Below the pieces are notes generated by a model. The model did no database searches. It was not told the origin of the DNA and saw nothing but the letters and a program-made list of their open reading frames with translations. From positions 1-12,569 of the forward strand of contig USEF01000029.1 of assembly GCA_900553475.1 (NCBI GenBank): 12,569 nucleotides of DNA. Reading direction: 5' to 3'. The DNA comes from an uncultured Collinsella sp. Its GTDB lineage: Bacteria > Actinomycetota > Coriobacteriia > Coriobacteriales > Coriobacteriaceae. Numbering within the stretch: the stretch's first letter is position 1; each line of letters begins with the position of its first letter. Below are positions 1 to 6,155 of the stretch, one piece after another. The translations under genes and the position numbers were made by a program.

Positions 1-845
1 ACGTACACCTGCTTCCAGCGCCGCTTTGCGGCCTGTGCAGCAGCCCGTGCGGCCCCTTCGTCCCGGAATATGCCGAACACCGCCGCACCGCTGCCGGTCA
101 TCAGGGCGGTGACAGCGCCATGCTCCCGCAGCAGGGCCTTGATGGCCCCGGTATCCTTTGCCCCGCTGCACTCTTCCAGCGCATTGCCGGCGGCAGCACA
201 TACGGCGTCCAGATCTCCGGCGCGGATGGCTGCTTCCTGCGCTTCACAGTCCGGGTGGGTGCTGCTGCCCACGGTATCGTAGGCGGCAAAGGCCTCCGGG
301 GTGGACACGCCGTAGTCCGGCATCACCACCGTGAACCAGCAGTCCGGCACGGGCGGCAGCGCCTTGATCACATCGCCCACACCCTGCACCCGGCAGGTGC
401 CGCCCATCAGGGCAAAGGGCACGTCCGCACCAATGCCCGCGCCCAGCGCACACAGCTCGCTCATGGAAAGCTTTGCGCCGTACAGGGCATTCAGACCCAC
501 CAGCACAGCGGCGGCGTCCGCGCCGCCGCCGGCCATACCAGCCCGCACCGGGGTGTTTTTGTGGATGATGATATCCACCCCCGCCAGCAGCCCGGTGTAG
601 TGAAAAAACGTCAGCGCTGCCTTGATGGCGGTGTTTTTATCGTTGGGCTGCACAGGGCTGCCCGGCAGCTGCAGGCTGAGCCCGGCGCTGCGGCGCAGCA
701 CCACACGCTCGTACAGGGTGATGGTCTGCATGGTCATGTCCAGCGCATGGTAGCCATTGGGCAGCAAGCCCACTACATCCAGTGCCAGATTGAGCTTGGC
801 CGGGGCCAGCACGGTCACTGCGTTTTTCCGCTCTCGCCGTTCCAT
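1..845 (-). CDS. ispE: 4-diphosphocytidyl-2-C-methyl-D-erythritol kinase (IspE), 3' end outside the window
   Basis: GHMP-family kinase that phosphorylates the 2-hydroxyl of CDP-methylerythritol with ATP in the cytosolic MEP pathway to isoprenoid precursors. Seen: 281 complete codons with no stop before the window edge. The N-terminal PAKLNL motif contains K17, the glycine-rich ATP loop PVRAGMAGGGADAA is at about residues 99-112, GIGADVPF contains D141, and the C-terminal GHMP motif MTGSGAAVFG is at about 249-258. K17 and D141 match the catalytic Lys/Asp pair known in the family. The family is usually about 280-300 residues, so only a short C-terminal tail is missing. The ATG at 845 is preceded by a good AGGAGG about 6-7 nt upstream, and it lies 12 nt after the aminotransferase stop. 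This makes it the last visible gene of the minus-strand operon. It was found by reading the minus strand because it has no stop inside the window. Confidence 0.95.
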   Translation of the reverse strand, partial: MERRERKNAVTVLAPAKLNLALDVVGLLPNGYHALDMTMQTITLYERVVLRRSAGLSLQLPGSPVQPNDKNTAIKAALTFFHYTGLLAGVDIIIHKNTPVRAGMAGGGADAAAVLVGLNALYGAKLSMSELCALGAGIGADVPFALMGGTCRVQGVGDVIKALPPVPDCWFTVVMPDYGVSTPEAFAAYDTVGSSTHPDCEAQEAAIRAGDLDAVCAAAGNALEECSGAKDTGAIKALLREHGAVTALMTGSGAAVFGIFRDEGAARAAAQAAKRRWKQVY

Positions 846-857
846 CCGTGTTCCTCC

Positions 858-2042
858 TCAGTTGCCGTGGTAGATGTTGTTTTCCACCAAAAATTCCCGG
901 ATGCGCTTCAGCGCCTCGGTCAGGTGCTCCACGCTGTAAGCGTAGGAAACGCGGCAGTACCCCTCGCCGGAAGCACCAAAGGCATCGCCGGGGATGATGG
1001 CAACGTGCTTTTGCTCCAAAAGCTTTGTGCAGAACTCCTGACTGCTCATGCCGGTGCTCTTGATGCAGGGGAAGGCGTAGAACGCGCCCCGGGGCTCAAA
1101 GCAGGTCAGACCCATATCGTTGAAGCTGCGCACCACCAGACGGCGGCGCATATTGTACTCGTCCCGCATCCGGTCGATCTCGCCGTCACACTCTTTCAGG
1201 GCGGTGATGGCGGCGTACTGGCTGGTGGTGGGGGCGCTCATGATGGCGCTCTGGTGGATCTTGGTCATAATTTTGATGATGGGAGCCGGGCCGCAGGCAT
1301 AGCCCAAGCGCCAGCCGGTCATGGCATAGCTTTTGGAAAAGCCGTTCACCACGATGGTGCGCTCTGCCATACCGGGCAGGGTGGCAATGGAAACGTGCGG
1401 CCGCAGGCCGTAGTTCAGCTCTGCGTAAATTTCATCAGACAGCACCATGATATCGGTGCCGCGCAGCACCTCAGCCACTGCTTCCAGATCCTCCCGCTCC
1501 ATCACTGCACCGGTGGGGTTGTTGGGGAAGGGCATGATGACCAGCTTGGTCTTGGGGGTAATGGCTGCCTTCAGCGCCTCGGCACGCAGACGGAACTCGT
1601 CCTCCTGACGGCAGGCAACGTGCACCGGCACGCCGCCGGACAGGGTGGTGATGGGCTCGTAGCACACAAAGCAGGGCTCCGGGATGATCACCTCGTCCCC
1701 GGGCTTGACCAGCGTGCGGATGCACATATCAATGGCCTCGCTGCCGCCCACGGTCACAAGGATCTGCCGCATGGGGTCGTAGCGCAGGTTCATGCGCCGC
1801 TCCAGATACCGGCTGATCTCGGCACGCAGCTCCTTTAAGCCGGCGTTGGAGGTATAGCGGGTGCGGCCGTGCTCAAGGCTGTCGATGCCGGCTTCGCGCA
1901 CAGCCCACGGGGTCTTGAAGTCCGGCTCGCCCACGCCAAGGCTGATGCACTCGGGCATTTCGGCGGCCAGATCGAAAAATTTGCGGATGCCGGAGGGGCG
2001 CATGGCCTTGGCGGCAGGCGCGATCAGTTTATCATAATCCAT
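858..2042 (-). CDS. PLP-dependent class I/II aminotransferase
   Basis: Fold-type I PLP enzyme of 394 residues that transfers an amino group between an amino acid and a 2-oxo acid in the cytosol. The exact substrate cannot be read from sequence; aspartate and aromatic aminotransferases are the nearest broad group. Seen: GVGEPDF near the N terminus, PNNPTG at 173-178 (cofactor-binding Asn), SDEIYAELNY with D203 and Y206, SKSYAMTGWRLGY with the Schiff-base lysine K237 and the phosphate-binding R245, and YCRVSYA with R364, the expected substrate-carboxylate arginine. The ATG at 2042 was chosen because it overlaps the regulator stop as TGATG, the classic coupled start. An in-frame ATG at 2057 would add five residues and a longer overlap. 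Cotranscription with an Lrp-type regulator suggests amino-acid metabolism under feedback from a leucine-like effector, which is inference. Confidence 0.93.
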   Translation of the reverse strand: MDYDKLIAPAAKAMRPSGIRKFFDLAAEMPECISLGVGEPDFKTPWAVREAGIDSLEHGRTRYTSNAGLKELRAEISRYLERRMNLRYDPMRQILVTVGGSEAIDMCIRTLVKPGDEVIIPEPCFVCYEPITTLSGGVPVHVACRQEDEFRLRAEALKAAITPKTKLVIMPFPNNPTGAVMEREDLEAVAEVLRGTDIMVLSDEIYAELNYGLRPHVSIATLPGMAERTIVVNGFSKSYAMTGWRLGYACGPAPIIKIMTKIHQSAIMSAPTTSQYAAITALKECDGEIDRMRDEYNMRRRLVVRSFNDMGLTCFEPRGAFYAFPCIKSTGMSSQEFCTKLLEQKHVAIIPGDAFGASGEGYCRVSYAYSVEHLTEALKRIREFLVENNIYHGN

Positions 2043-2521
2043 CACAGCACCGTGCACTCTCTTTCATCAATTTCTTCATCCTGATACAGCCGCCCCTCTT
2101 TTTTGTAGGTGCGCAGCACAAAATGGGTGGCGGTGGACAGCACATCGTCCAGCGGAGACAGCCGCTTTGCCACAAACAGGGCGATCTCCTGGAAGGTCTG
2201 GCCCTTGATGACCAGCTGCAGGTCGTAGCCGCCGCTCATCAGCAGCACGCTCTCCACCTCGTCAAAGGCGGCAATGGTGGCTGCGATCTCGTCAAAGCCG
2301 CGGCTCTTTTTGGGGCTGACGTTCAGCTCGATGACCGCCTCCACGCGGTTCACCTTGGCCTTTTCCCAATCCACAAGGGTCTTGTAGCCCTTGATGATGC
2401 CCTGTGCCCGGGCAAGATCCATCATCGCCGCCACCTCGGCGGGGGATTTGTTCAGCATGGTGGCAATGTCCTCCACGGGCAGCCGGGCGTTGTTTTCCAG
2501 AATCTTCAAAAGCTGTTCCAT
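2042..2521 (-). CDS. Lrp/AsnC-family transcriptional regulator
   Basis: Amino-acid-responsive DNA-binding regulator of 159 residues, the normal Lrp size. Seen: an N-terminal helix-turn-helix over residues 1-50, running from MEQLLKILENNARLP through GIIKGYKTLVDW. A C-terminal RAM domain of alternating beta/alpha type follows at about 60-140, with the family's G-x-Y-D effector and oligomer signature as GGYDLQLVIKG at 97-107. The first ATG, at 2527, lies only 3 nt after AGGAG. The second, at 2521, lies 9 nt after it and gives the usual MEQLL-type N terminus, so I chose 2521; the alternative adds two residues. It is the first gene of the minus-strand operon and its stop overlaps the aminotransferase start. 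By family precedent it probably controls its own operon and perhaps the divergent ACT/UPF0210 genes. The target amino acid is unknown. Confidence 0.92.
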   Translation of the reverse strand: MEQLLKILENNARLPVEDIATMLNKSPAEVAAMMDLARAQGIIKGYKTLVDWEKAKVNRVEAVIELNVSPKKSRGFDEIAATIAAFDEVESVLLMSGGYDLQLVIKGQTFQEIALFVAKRLSPLDDVLSTATHFVLRTYKKEGRLYQDEEIDERECTVL

Positions 2522-2576
2522 TGTCATATACTCCTTATCAACCCTCTACACGGAAATCCGCGGGAAATTATGTATA

Positions 2577-2605
2577 AGTATAGCACAAGCCCCTGCAGAT
2601 TGCAC
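2577..2605 (-). promoter_or_regulatory. Candidate promoter of the lrp-aminotransferase-ispE operon
   Basis: On the minus strand a TATACT hexamer at 2582-2577 matches the -10 consensus at 5 of 6 positions. At 17-nt spacing the hexamer at 2605-2600 is GTGCAA, a poor -35 (3 of 6). Transcription would start near 2570 and leave a leader of about 45-50 nt before the regulator. The weak -35 is compatible with dependence on an activator or autoregulation, which is inference. Confidence 0.4.
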
Positions 2606-2663
2606 TTGATTTTTATATAGAATGTCTTTTGCCCCCGTATTCTGCTCTTTTTTACAAAAAGTG

Positions 2664-2692
2664 TGTTCAAATTTTGCTAAATCTGCTATACT
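2664..2692 (+). promoter_or_regulatory. Candidate promoter of the ACT / UPF0210 genes
   Basis: TATACT at 2687-2692 is a 5-of-6 match to the -10 consensus, lying in an AT-rich patch of a GC-rich region. The -35 at 17-nt spacing is TGTTCA (3 of 6). Transcription would start near 2699, about 60 nt before the ACT-domain start codon. The same TATACT hexamer appears in the divergent promoter about 100 bp away, so both directions could share one Lrp-type operator zone. Confidence 0.4.
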
Positions 2693-2759
2693 GGAAGGGT
2701 AAGCGTGTGCCGGGTCTTTGGCGGCACCAATCACTATAAGGAAAACGAGGGTGGAAACC

Positions 2760-3029
2760 ATGAAAGCTTTCATTACCGTCATTGGACACGATACCGTGGG
2801 CGTTGTCGCAAAGGTGGCCGGTCTGTGCACCGAGTTGAACATCAACATTGAGGATGTGACCCAGAGCATCCTGCAGGGGATGTTTGCCATGATCATGCTG
2901 GTGGATCTTTCCAACTGCAATGTTGACCACGACCAGCTGCACAAGCGCACCGATGCACTTGCCGCCGAGATGGGGATGCAGATCAACGTGACCCGTCAGG
3001 AAGTTTTTGACGCCATGCACACCATCTGA
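2760..3029 (+). CDS. Small ACT-domain protein (UPF0237 type)
   Basis: An 89-residue single ACT domain and nothing else. Seen: MKAFITVIGHDTVGVVAKVAG at the start, with the first ACT beta strand and helix, then LNINIEDVTQSILQGMFAMIMLVDLS, the second and third strands, followed by a C-terminal helix and strand. ACT domains bind small ligands such as amino acids and act as regulatory dimers. The ligand of this stand-alone family is not known to me. The ATG at 2760 is preceded by a GAGG-type RBS around 2747-2750. An in-frame upstream ATG at 2718 exists but adds residues unlike an ACT domain. It lies 24 nt before the UPF0210 gene, and the two families commonly occur as a pair, so it may be a ligand sensor for that protein. 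Codon use is CTG-biased like the left block. Confidence 0.9.
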   Translation: MKAFITVIGHDTVGVVAKVAGLCTELNINIEDVTQSILQGMFAMIMLVDLSNCNVDHDQLHKRTDALAAEMGMQINVTRQEVFDAMHTI

Positions 3030-3053
3030 GCCGGAAAGGAGCCCGCAACCGCT

Positions 3054-4421
3054 ATGAGTATGTTTAACACCGGGGATATTCTGGAGACCATCGAGATGTT
3101 CACGCAGGATAATCTGGACGTGCGCACCGTGACCATGGGCATCAGCCTGCTGGACTGCATCGATCCGGACCCCAAAAAGGCCTGCGAGAATATCTATAAC
3201 AAGATCACCACCAAGGCTGCGAACCTTGTCTCCACCGTGGAGCGCATCAGCGCCGAGTACGGTATTCCCATCATCAACAAGCGCATCAGCGTTACCCCCA
3301 TCGCCATGCTGCTGGGTGCCTGCCCGGAGGCAGACCCCGTGGACTTTGCAAAGACGCTGGACGCCGCCGGTAAAAAGGTGGGTGTCAACTTTGTGGGCGG
3401 TTACAGCGCACTGGTGCACAAGGGCTTTTCTGCCGGTGACCGCCGCCTGATCGAGTCCATTCCCCGCGCACTGGCCGAGACCGACATCGTGTGCAGCTCG
3501 GTGAACATCGGTGCCACCAAGGCCGGTCTGAACATGGACGCCATCAAGCTGATGGGCGAGGCCGTCAAGAAGGCCAGCGAGCTTACCGCCGACCGTCAGT
3601 GCATCGGCGCAGCAAAGCTTGTGGTCTTCTGCAACGCGCCCGAGGACAATCCCTTTATGGCGGGTGCTTTCCACGGTCCCGGTGAGCCCGACTGCGAGAT
3701 CCACGTCGGTGTCTCCGGCCCCGGCGCGGTCCGCGCCGCGCTGGCCCGGCTGCCCAAGGATGCCCCCATCGACCAGGTGGCCGAGCTGGTGAAGCGCACC
3801 GCCTTCAAGATCACCCGCGTGGGTCAGCTGGTGGCAAACCTCGCCTCCAAAGAGCTGGGCGTACCCGCCGGCATCATCGACCTGTCGCTGGCCCCCACCC
3901 CCGCTGTGGGCGACAGCGTGGCCAACATCCTCGAGGAGATGGGCCTTGAGACCTGCGGCTGCTGCGGCACCACTGCCTGCCTCGCCCTGCTCAACGACGC
4001 TGTCAAGAAGGGCGGCGTCATGGCCAGCTCCAGCGTGGGCGGTCTCTCCGGCGCCTTTATCCCCGTGTCCGAGGACGCCGGCATGATCGCCGCCGTCGAG
4101 GCCGGCGCGCTTTCACTCGAGAAGCTCGAGGCCATGACCTGCGTGTGCTCCGTTGGCCTAGACATGATTGCCATCCCCGGTGACACCCCGGTCGAGACCA
4201 TCGCCGGCATCATCGCCGACGAGATGGCCATCGGCGTCATCAACAACAAGACCACGGCCGTCCGCGTGATTCCTGCCATCGGCAAGGGTGTGGGCGACTG
4301 CGTCGAGTACGGTGGCCTGTTCGGCCGTGCGCCCATCATGCCGGTGAACCCCAACGCCGGCACCGTGCTTGCCCACCGTGGTGGTCGATTCCCGGCACCG
4401 CTGAATTCGCTGAAGAACTAG
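3054..4421 (+). CDS. UPF0210 / DUF711 (PFL-like fold) protein, compositionally mosaic
   Basis: A 455-residue protein of the UPF0210 (DUF711) family, often annotated 'PFL family protein' because its fold resembles pyruvate formate-lyase. No activity is established that I know of. Seen: TMGISLLDCID near the N terminus, VNFVGGYSALVHKGF, EDNPFMAGAFHG around 197-208, DLSLAPTPAVGDSVA at 276-290, the run from MTCVCSVGLDMIAIPGD to TP ending near 379, INNKTTAVR, and a C-terminal PAPLNSLKN. The length is normal for the family and the ORF is uninterrupted. The ATG at 3054 follows AAGGAG with 12-nt spacing. A second ATG two codons on is possible but farther from the RBS. Leucine codons shift sharply: residues 1-262 use 16 CTG, 3 CTT and no CTC, while residues 263-455 use 7 CTC, 7 CTG, 3 CTT and 1 CTA. 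This suggests the 5' and 3' parts have different origins. Confidence 0.92.
   Translation: MSMFNTGDILETIEMFTQDNLDVRTVTMGISLLDCIDPDPKKACENIYNKITTKAANLVSTVERISAEYGIPIINKRISVTPIAMLLGACPEADPVDFAKTLDAAGKKVGVNFVGGYSALVHKGFSAGDRRLIESIPRALAETDIVCSSVNIGATKAGLNMDAIKLMGEAVKKASELTADRQCIGAAKLVVFCNAPEDNPFMAGAFHGPGEPDCEIHVGVSGPGAVRAALARLPKDAPIDQVAELVKRTAFKITRVGQLVANLASKELGVPAGIIDLSLAPTPAVGDSVANILEEMGLETCGCCGTTACLALLNDAVKKGGVMASSSVGGLSGAFIPVSEDAGMIAAVEAGALSLEKLEAMTCVCSVGLDMIAIPGDTPVETIAGIIADEMAIGVINNKTTAVRVIPAIGKGVGDCVEYGGLFGRAPIMPVNPNAGTVLAHRGGRFPAPLNSLKN
3837..3932. other. Compositional junction inside the UPF0210 gene
   Basis: The first CTC leucine codon appears at 3840 and CTC becomes common from 3930. 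CTC-GAG and GTC-GAG pairs occur repeatedly after this point and not before. The interval encodes the highly conserved DLSLAPTPAVGDSVA segment, where DNA of distant homologues would be most alike. Upstream genes look Clostridia-like and downstream genes Coriobacteriia-like. This marks either homologous recombination or an assembly join; sequence alone does not decide. Confidence 0.5.
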
Positions 4422-4438
4422 CCTAGGGGTTCGGGCGA

Positions 4439-4572
4439 GGAGCCCCGGGGAGGGCAAATATATAAGGTCGCCTGCTCGGACAGTCCTGACTCGCACGGAG
4501 AGCACATTAAGTGCTCTCCGGCTCGTGCGGAACTCGCGATCGACCTTATATATTTGCCCTCCCCGGGGCTCC
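4439..4572. repeat. 134-bp palindromic element with perfect 32-bp inverted repeats and a nested hairpin
   Basis: The left arm at 4439-4470 and the right arm at 4541-4572 are exact reverse complements over 32 nt. Each arm starts with a GGAGCCCCGGGG tip and has an AT-rich AAATATATAA stretch near its inner end. The 70-nt centre holds a second hairpin: CGGAGAGCAC and GTGCTCTCCG around ATTAA, flanked by CGCACG and CGTGCG with a small bulge on the 3' side. No ORF of useful size, no transposase and no obvious target-site duplication are present. It begins 17 nt after the UPF0210 stop. It could be a MITE-like or REP/BIME-like mobile repeat, or a very stable 3' hairpin that protects or ends the upstream mRNA. 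No U-tract follows, so it is not a standard intrinsic terminator. Confidence 0.85.
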
Positions 4573-4686
4573 CGCACAACGGGACCTCGGTTGAGTTCTA
4601 TCCCGGTGGCAGTCGCTTCGCTTCTGCCCTACGCTGCTGATGCGAAGGTTTGGCGTTGGATCGGTTCTTTCTGATATATGCTGGTT

Positions 4687-4718
4687 GCGGCTCTTCTTTT
4701 GGGAGGGGCCGCTTTTTT
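4687..4718 (+). terminator. Intrinsic terminator upstream of the methyltransferase gene
   Basis: GCGGCTC at 4687-4693 pairs with GGGCCGC at 4706-4712 (7 bp, one G-U) around a 12-nt loop, followed directly by six T at 4713-4718. It would end plus-strand transcripts from the UPF0210 side. It also lies only 6 nt before the AGGAGG of the methyltransferase, so if the promoter is farther upstream it would act as an attenuator in that gene's leader. Confidence 0.75.
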
Positions 4719-4724
4719 GTTGTG

Positions 4725-4730
4725 AGGAGG
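4725..4730 (+). promoter_or_regulatory. RBS that selects the GTG start of the methyltransferase
   Basis: AGGAGG ends 7 nt before the GTG at 4738, an ideal spacing. An ATG at 4731 follows the RBS with no gap and in another frame, where it meets a stop after four codons. The GTG is therefore the real start. Confidence 0.8.
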
Positions 4731-4737
4731 ATGGCCC

Positions 4738-5625
4738 GTGGCTGATGGGGTAATTCGTTCTGAACTGCTTTCTGCGGATTGGAATGAGGAATGGATGCGC
4801 TTGCAGGCTGCTCGGCATCAGGCTGACGACTCTTTTGAGTGGGACAAGAGGGCTCGGCATTTTCGGCCGCTTGAGACTGCTCCGTATGCCCGAGATTTTA
4901 TGAAGCTGTTGGCACTCCAGCCTGGTGAGTCGGTGCTTGATATGGGGTGTGGGGCTGGATCGATTGCTATTCCGCTTGCGCAAGACGGGCATCCCGTGAT
5001 TGCCGCTGATTTTTCCCCTGCCATGTTGGGCACCCTTGATGCTGGCATTGAGTACTATGGGCTCGAGGACCTGATTACGCCGCTTGAGCTTGCTTGGGAC
5101 GATGATTGGGATTTGGCTGGACCGGTTGCCAAGGCTGTGGATGTTGCCTTTGCCAGTCGCTCTGTCACCACGACCAACCTAAAGGGCGCACTTGCCAAGC
5201 TTGACCGTACAGCTCGCCGGCGTTGCGCTGTCACGATGGTCGCTAACTCCAGCCCGCGCTATGATCTGCACTTGATGAACGCTATCGGCGCCTCCGTTAC
5301 CTGCAGCAATGGCTTTGTGTATGCCTTTAACATTCTCATTCAGATGGGTGCCCTGCCGCAGGTTACGTACTTTGAATCGCCTCGTCGCGATACCTTCGAT
5401 AGCCTTGAGGCAGGCGTAGCGGATTTTTCCCGTATGCTCGAGCATGGCAACGAGGATAAGATCGACCGCCTGCGCGACTACATCGCTCAACACATGATTG
5501 AGAACCCCCATGCCGGTGAGCCGGGCTCCAAGGGTGTGCCGCAGGGACGCTACATGCTCGACCACGTCCGCAAGGTTCGTTGGGCGTTTATTGCATGGGA
5601 GCCGGTCTCTGCGCCCAGCTCATAG
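4738..5625 (+). CDS. Class I SAM-dependent methyltransferase
   Basis: A 295-residue Rossmann-fold methyltransferase whose acceptor cannot be named. Seen: an N-terminal helical cap at about 1-60 with WNEEWMRLQAARHQADDSF; motif I VLDMGCGAG at 66-74, which binds SAM; D91 in VIAADFS at the end of strand 2, the expected ribose-binding acidic residue; the run DVAFASRSV, about 50 residues further on; and a C-terminal half with alternating strands. No transmembrane segments, zinc motif or RNA-binding domain are evident, so a soluble small-molecule or protein methyltransferase is most likely. Start is GTG with AGGAGG 7 nt upstream. It stands alone between a terminator and yhbY, 158 nt downstream. Its codons (many GCT, CTT and TTT in the first third) are less GC-biased than those of the neighbouring Coriobacteriia-like genes, which may mean lower expression or a different history. 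Confidence 0.88.
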   Translation: MADGVIRSELLSADWNEEWMRLQAARHQADDSFEWDKRARHFRPLETAPYARDFMKLLALQPGESVLDMGCGAGSIAIPLAQDGHPVIAADFSPAMLGTLDAGIEYYGLEDLITPLELAWDDDWDLAGPVAKAVDVAFASRSVTTTNLKGALAKLDRTARRRCAVTMVANSSPRYDLHLMNAIGASVTCSNGFVYAFNILIQMGALPQVTYFESPRRDTFDSLEAGVADFSRMLEHGNEDKIDRLRDYIAQHMIENPHAGEPGSKGVPQGRYMLDHVRKVRWAFIAWEPVSAPSS

Positions 5626-5783
5626 CCTGTTCGCAGCCCGCACCGCCCACTCACTCGGCATCCGCATTCTTTTTGAACTGGGCAAACGCGCTCCACACCG
5701 CACCGTTCCTGCGCTATCGTGGGACAGCTCACGTAGATTAAGGCCCCATCGTGGGGCGCCCCATACATAGAAAGCGAGAACCC

Positions 5784-6083
5784 ATGGCACTGACAGGAGC
5801 CCAGGTCAAGCAGCTTCGCAGCATGGCCCATCACCTCAACCCCGCCATCATCATCGGCAAGTCCGACGTCAACGAGGGCACCGTCGAGCAGACGGTCGCC
5901 TACCTGGAGAAGCACGAGCTCGTTAAGTGCTCCGTGCTCGATGGCTCCAGCCTTTCCGCCCGCGAAGCCGCCGAGGAGCTCGCCGAGCGTTGCCACGCCG
6001 ATGTCGTTCAGGTCATCGGCCGCAAGTTCTCGCTGTATCGCAAGTCCTCGCGCAAGGACATCGAGAAGATCAAGCTCGTCTAA
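5784..6083 (+). CDS. yhbY: YhbY-type RNA-binding protein (CRM domain)
   Basis: A 99-residue single CRM-domain protein. Family members bind RNA and associate with pre-50S ribosomal particles, so a role in large-subunit assembly is expected. Seen: MALTGAQVKQLRSMAHHLNP at the start, the IIIGKSDVNEGTVEQ segment at 22-36, LEKHELVKCSVLDG at 41-54, and the C-terminal strand VVQVIGRKFSLYR at 74-86, all in the order typical of YhbY, then a basic tail. Length matches the family, usually 95-105. I chose the ATG at 5784 because the longer frame from 5751 adds residues not seen in the family. The RBS is weak (GCGAGAA region). A small hairpin, GCCCCA-TCG-TGGGGC at 5743-5757, sits in the leader. The stretch 5626-5783 holds no other gene. 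An intrinsic terminator follows the stop. Confidence 0.94.
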   Translation: MALTGAQVKQLRSMAHHLNPAIIIGKSDVNEGTVEQTVAYLEKHELVKCSVLDGSSLSAREAAEELAERCHADVVQVIGRKFSLYRKSSRKDIEKIKLV

Positions 6084-6120
6084 GAGCCAATGATCCGGCG
6101 AGCCAACATATAGCAAGCTT

Positions 6121-6155
6121 ACGGGTGCCCAAGTACTTCGGGCGCCCGTTTTTTT
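6121..6155 (+). terminator. Intrinsic terminator of yhbY
   Basis: ACGGGTGCCC at 6121-6130 pairs with GGGCGCCCGT at 6140-6149 (10 bp, one G-U) around a 9-nt loop, followed by a run of seven T. It lies 38 nt after the yhbY stop. Its T-run overlaps the stop codon of the converging regulator gene. No T-run exists in the minus direction, so it works for the plus strand only. Confidence 0.93.

Noticed and set aside
120..1838. 572-residue open frame on the plus strand
   Set aside because: It lies antisense to ispE and the aminotransferase, which have clear catalytic motifs. Its His/Gly/Ala-rich product has no domain pattern. It is a shadow of GC-rich codon bias.
2667..3704. 345-residue open frame on the minus strand
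   Set aside because: It runs antisense to the ACT and UPF0210 genes and the divergent promoter. The low-complexity His/Gly/Asp product has no RBS or family match.
4650..4680. Possible plus-strand promoter TTGGCG, 17 nt, GATATA just before the 4687 terminator
   Set aside because: The -10 is only 3 of 6, and a start at about 4686 would put the terminator stem at the very 5' end, where it could not act. Not strong enough to list.
5753..5762. GGGGCGCCCC palindrome before yhbY
   Set aside because: It is short, GC-only and overlaps the small leader hairpin. Such palindromes are expected in this composition.
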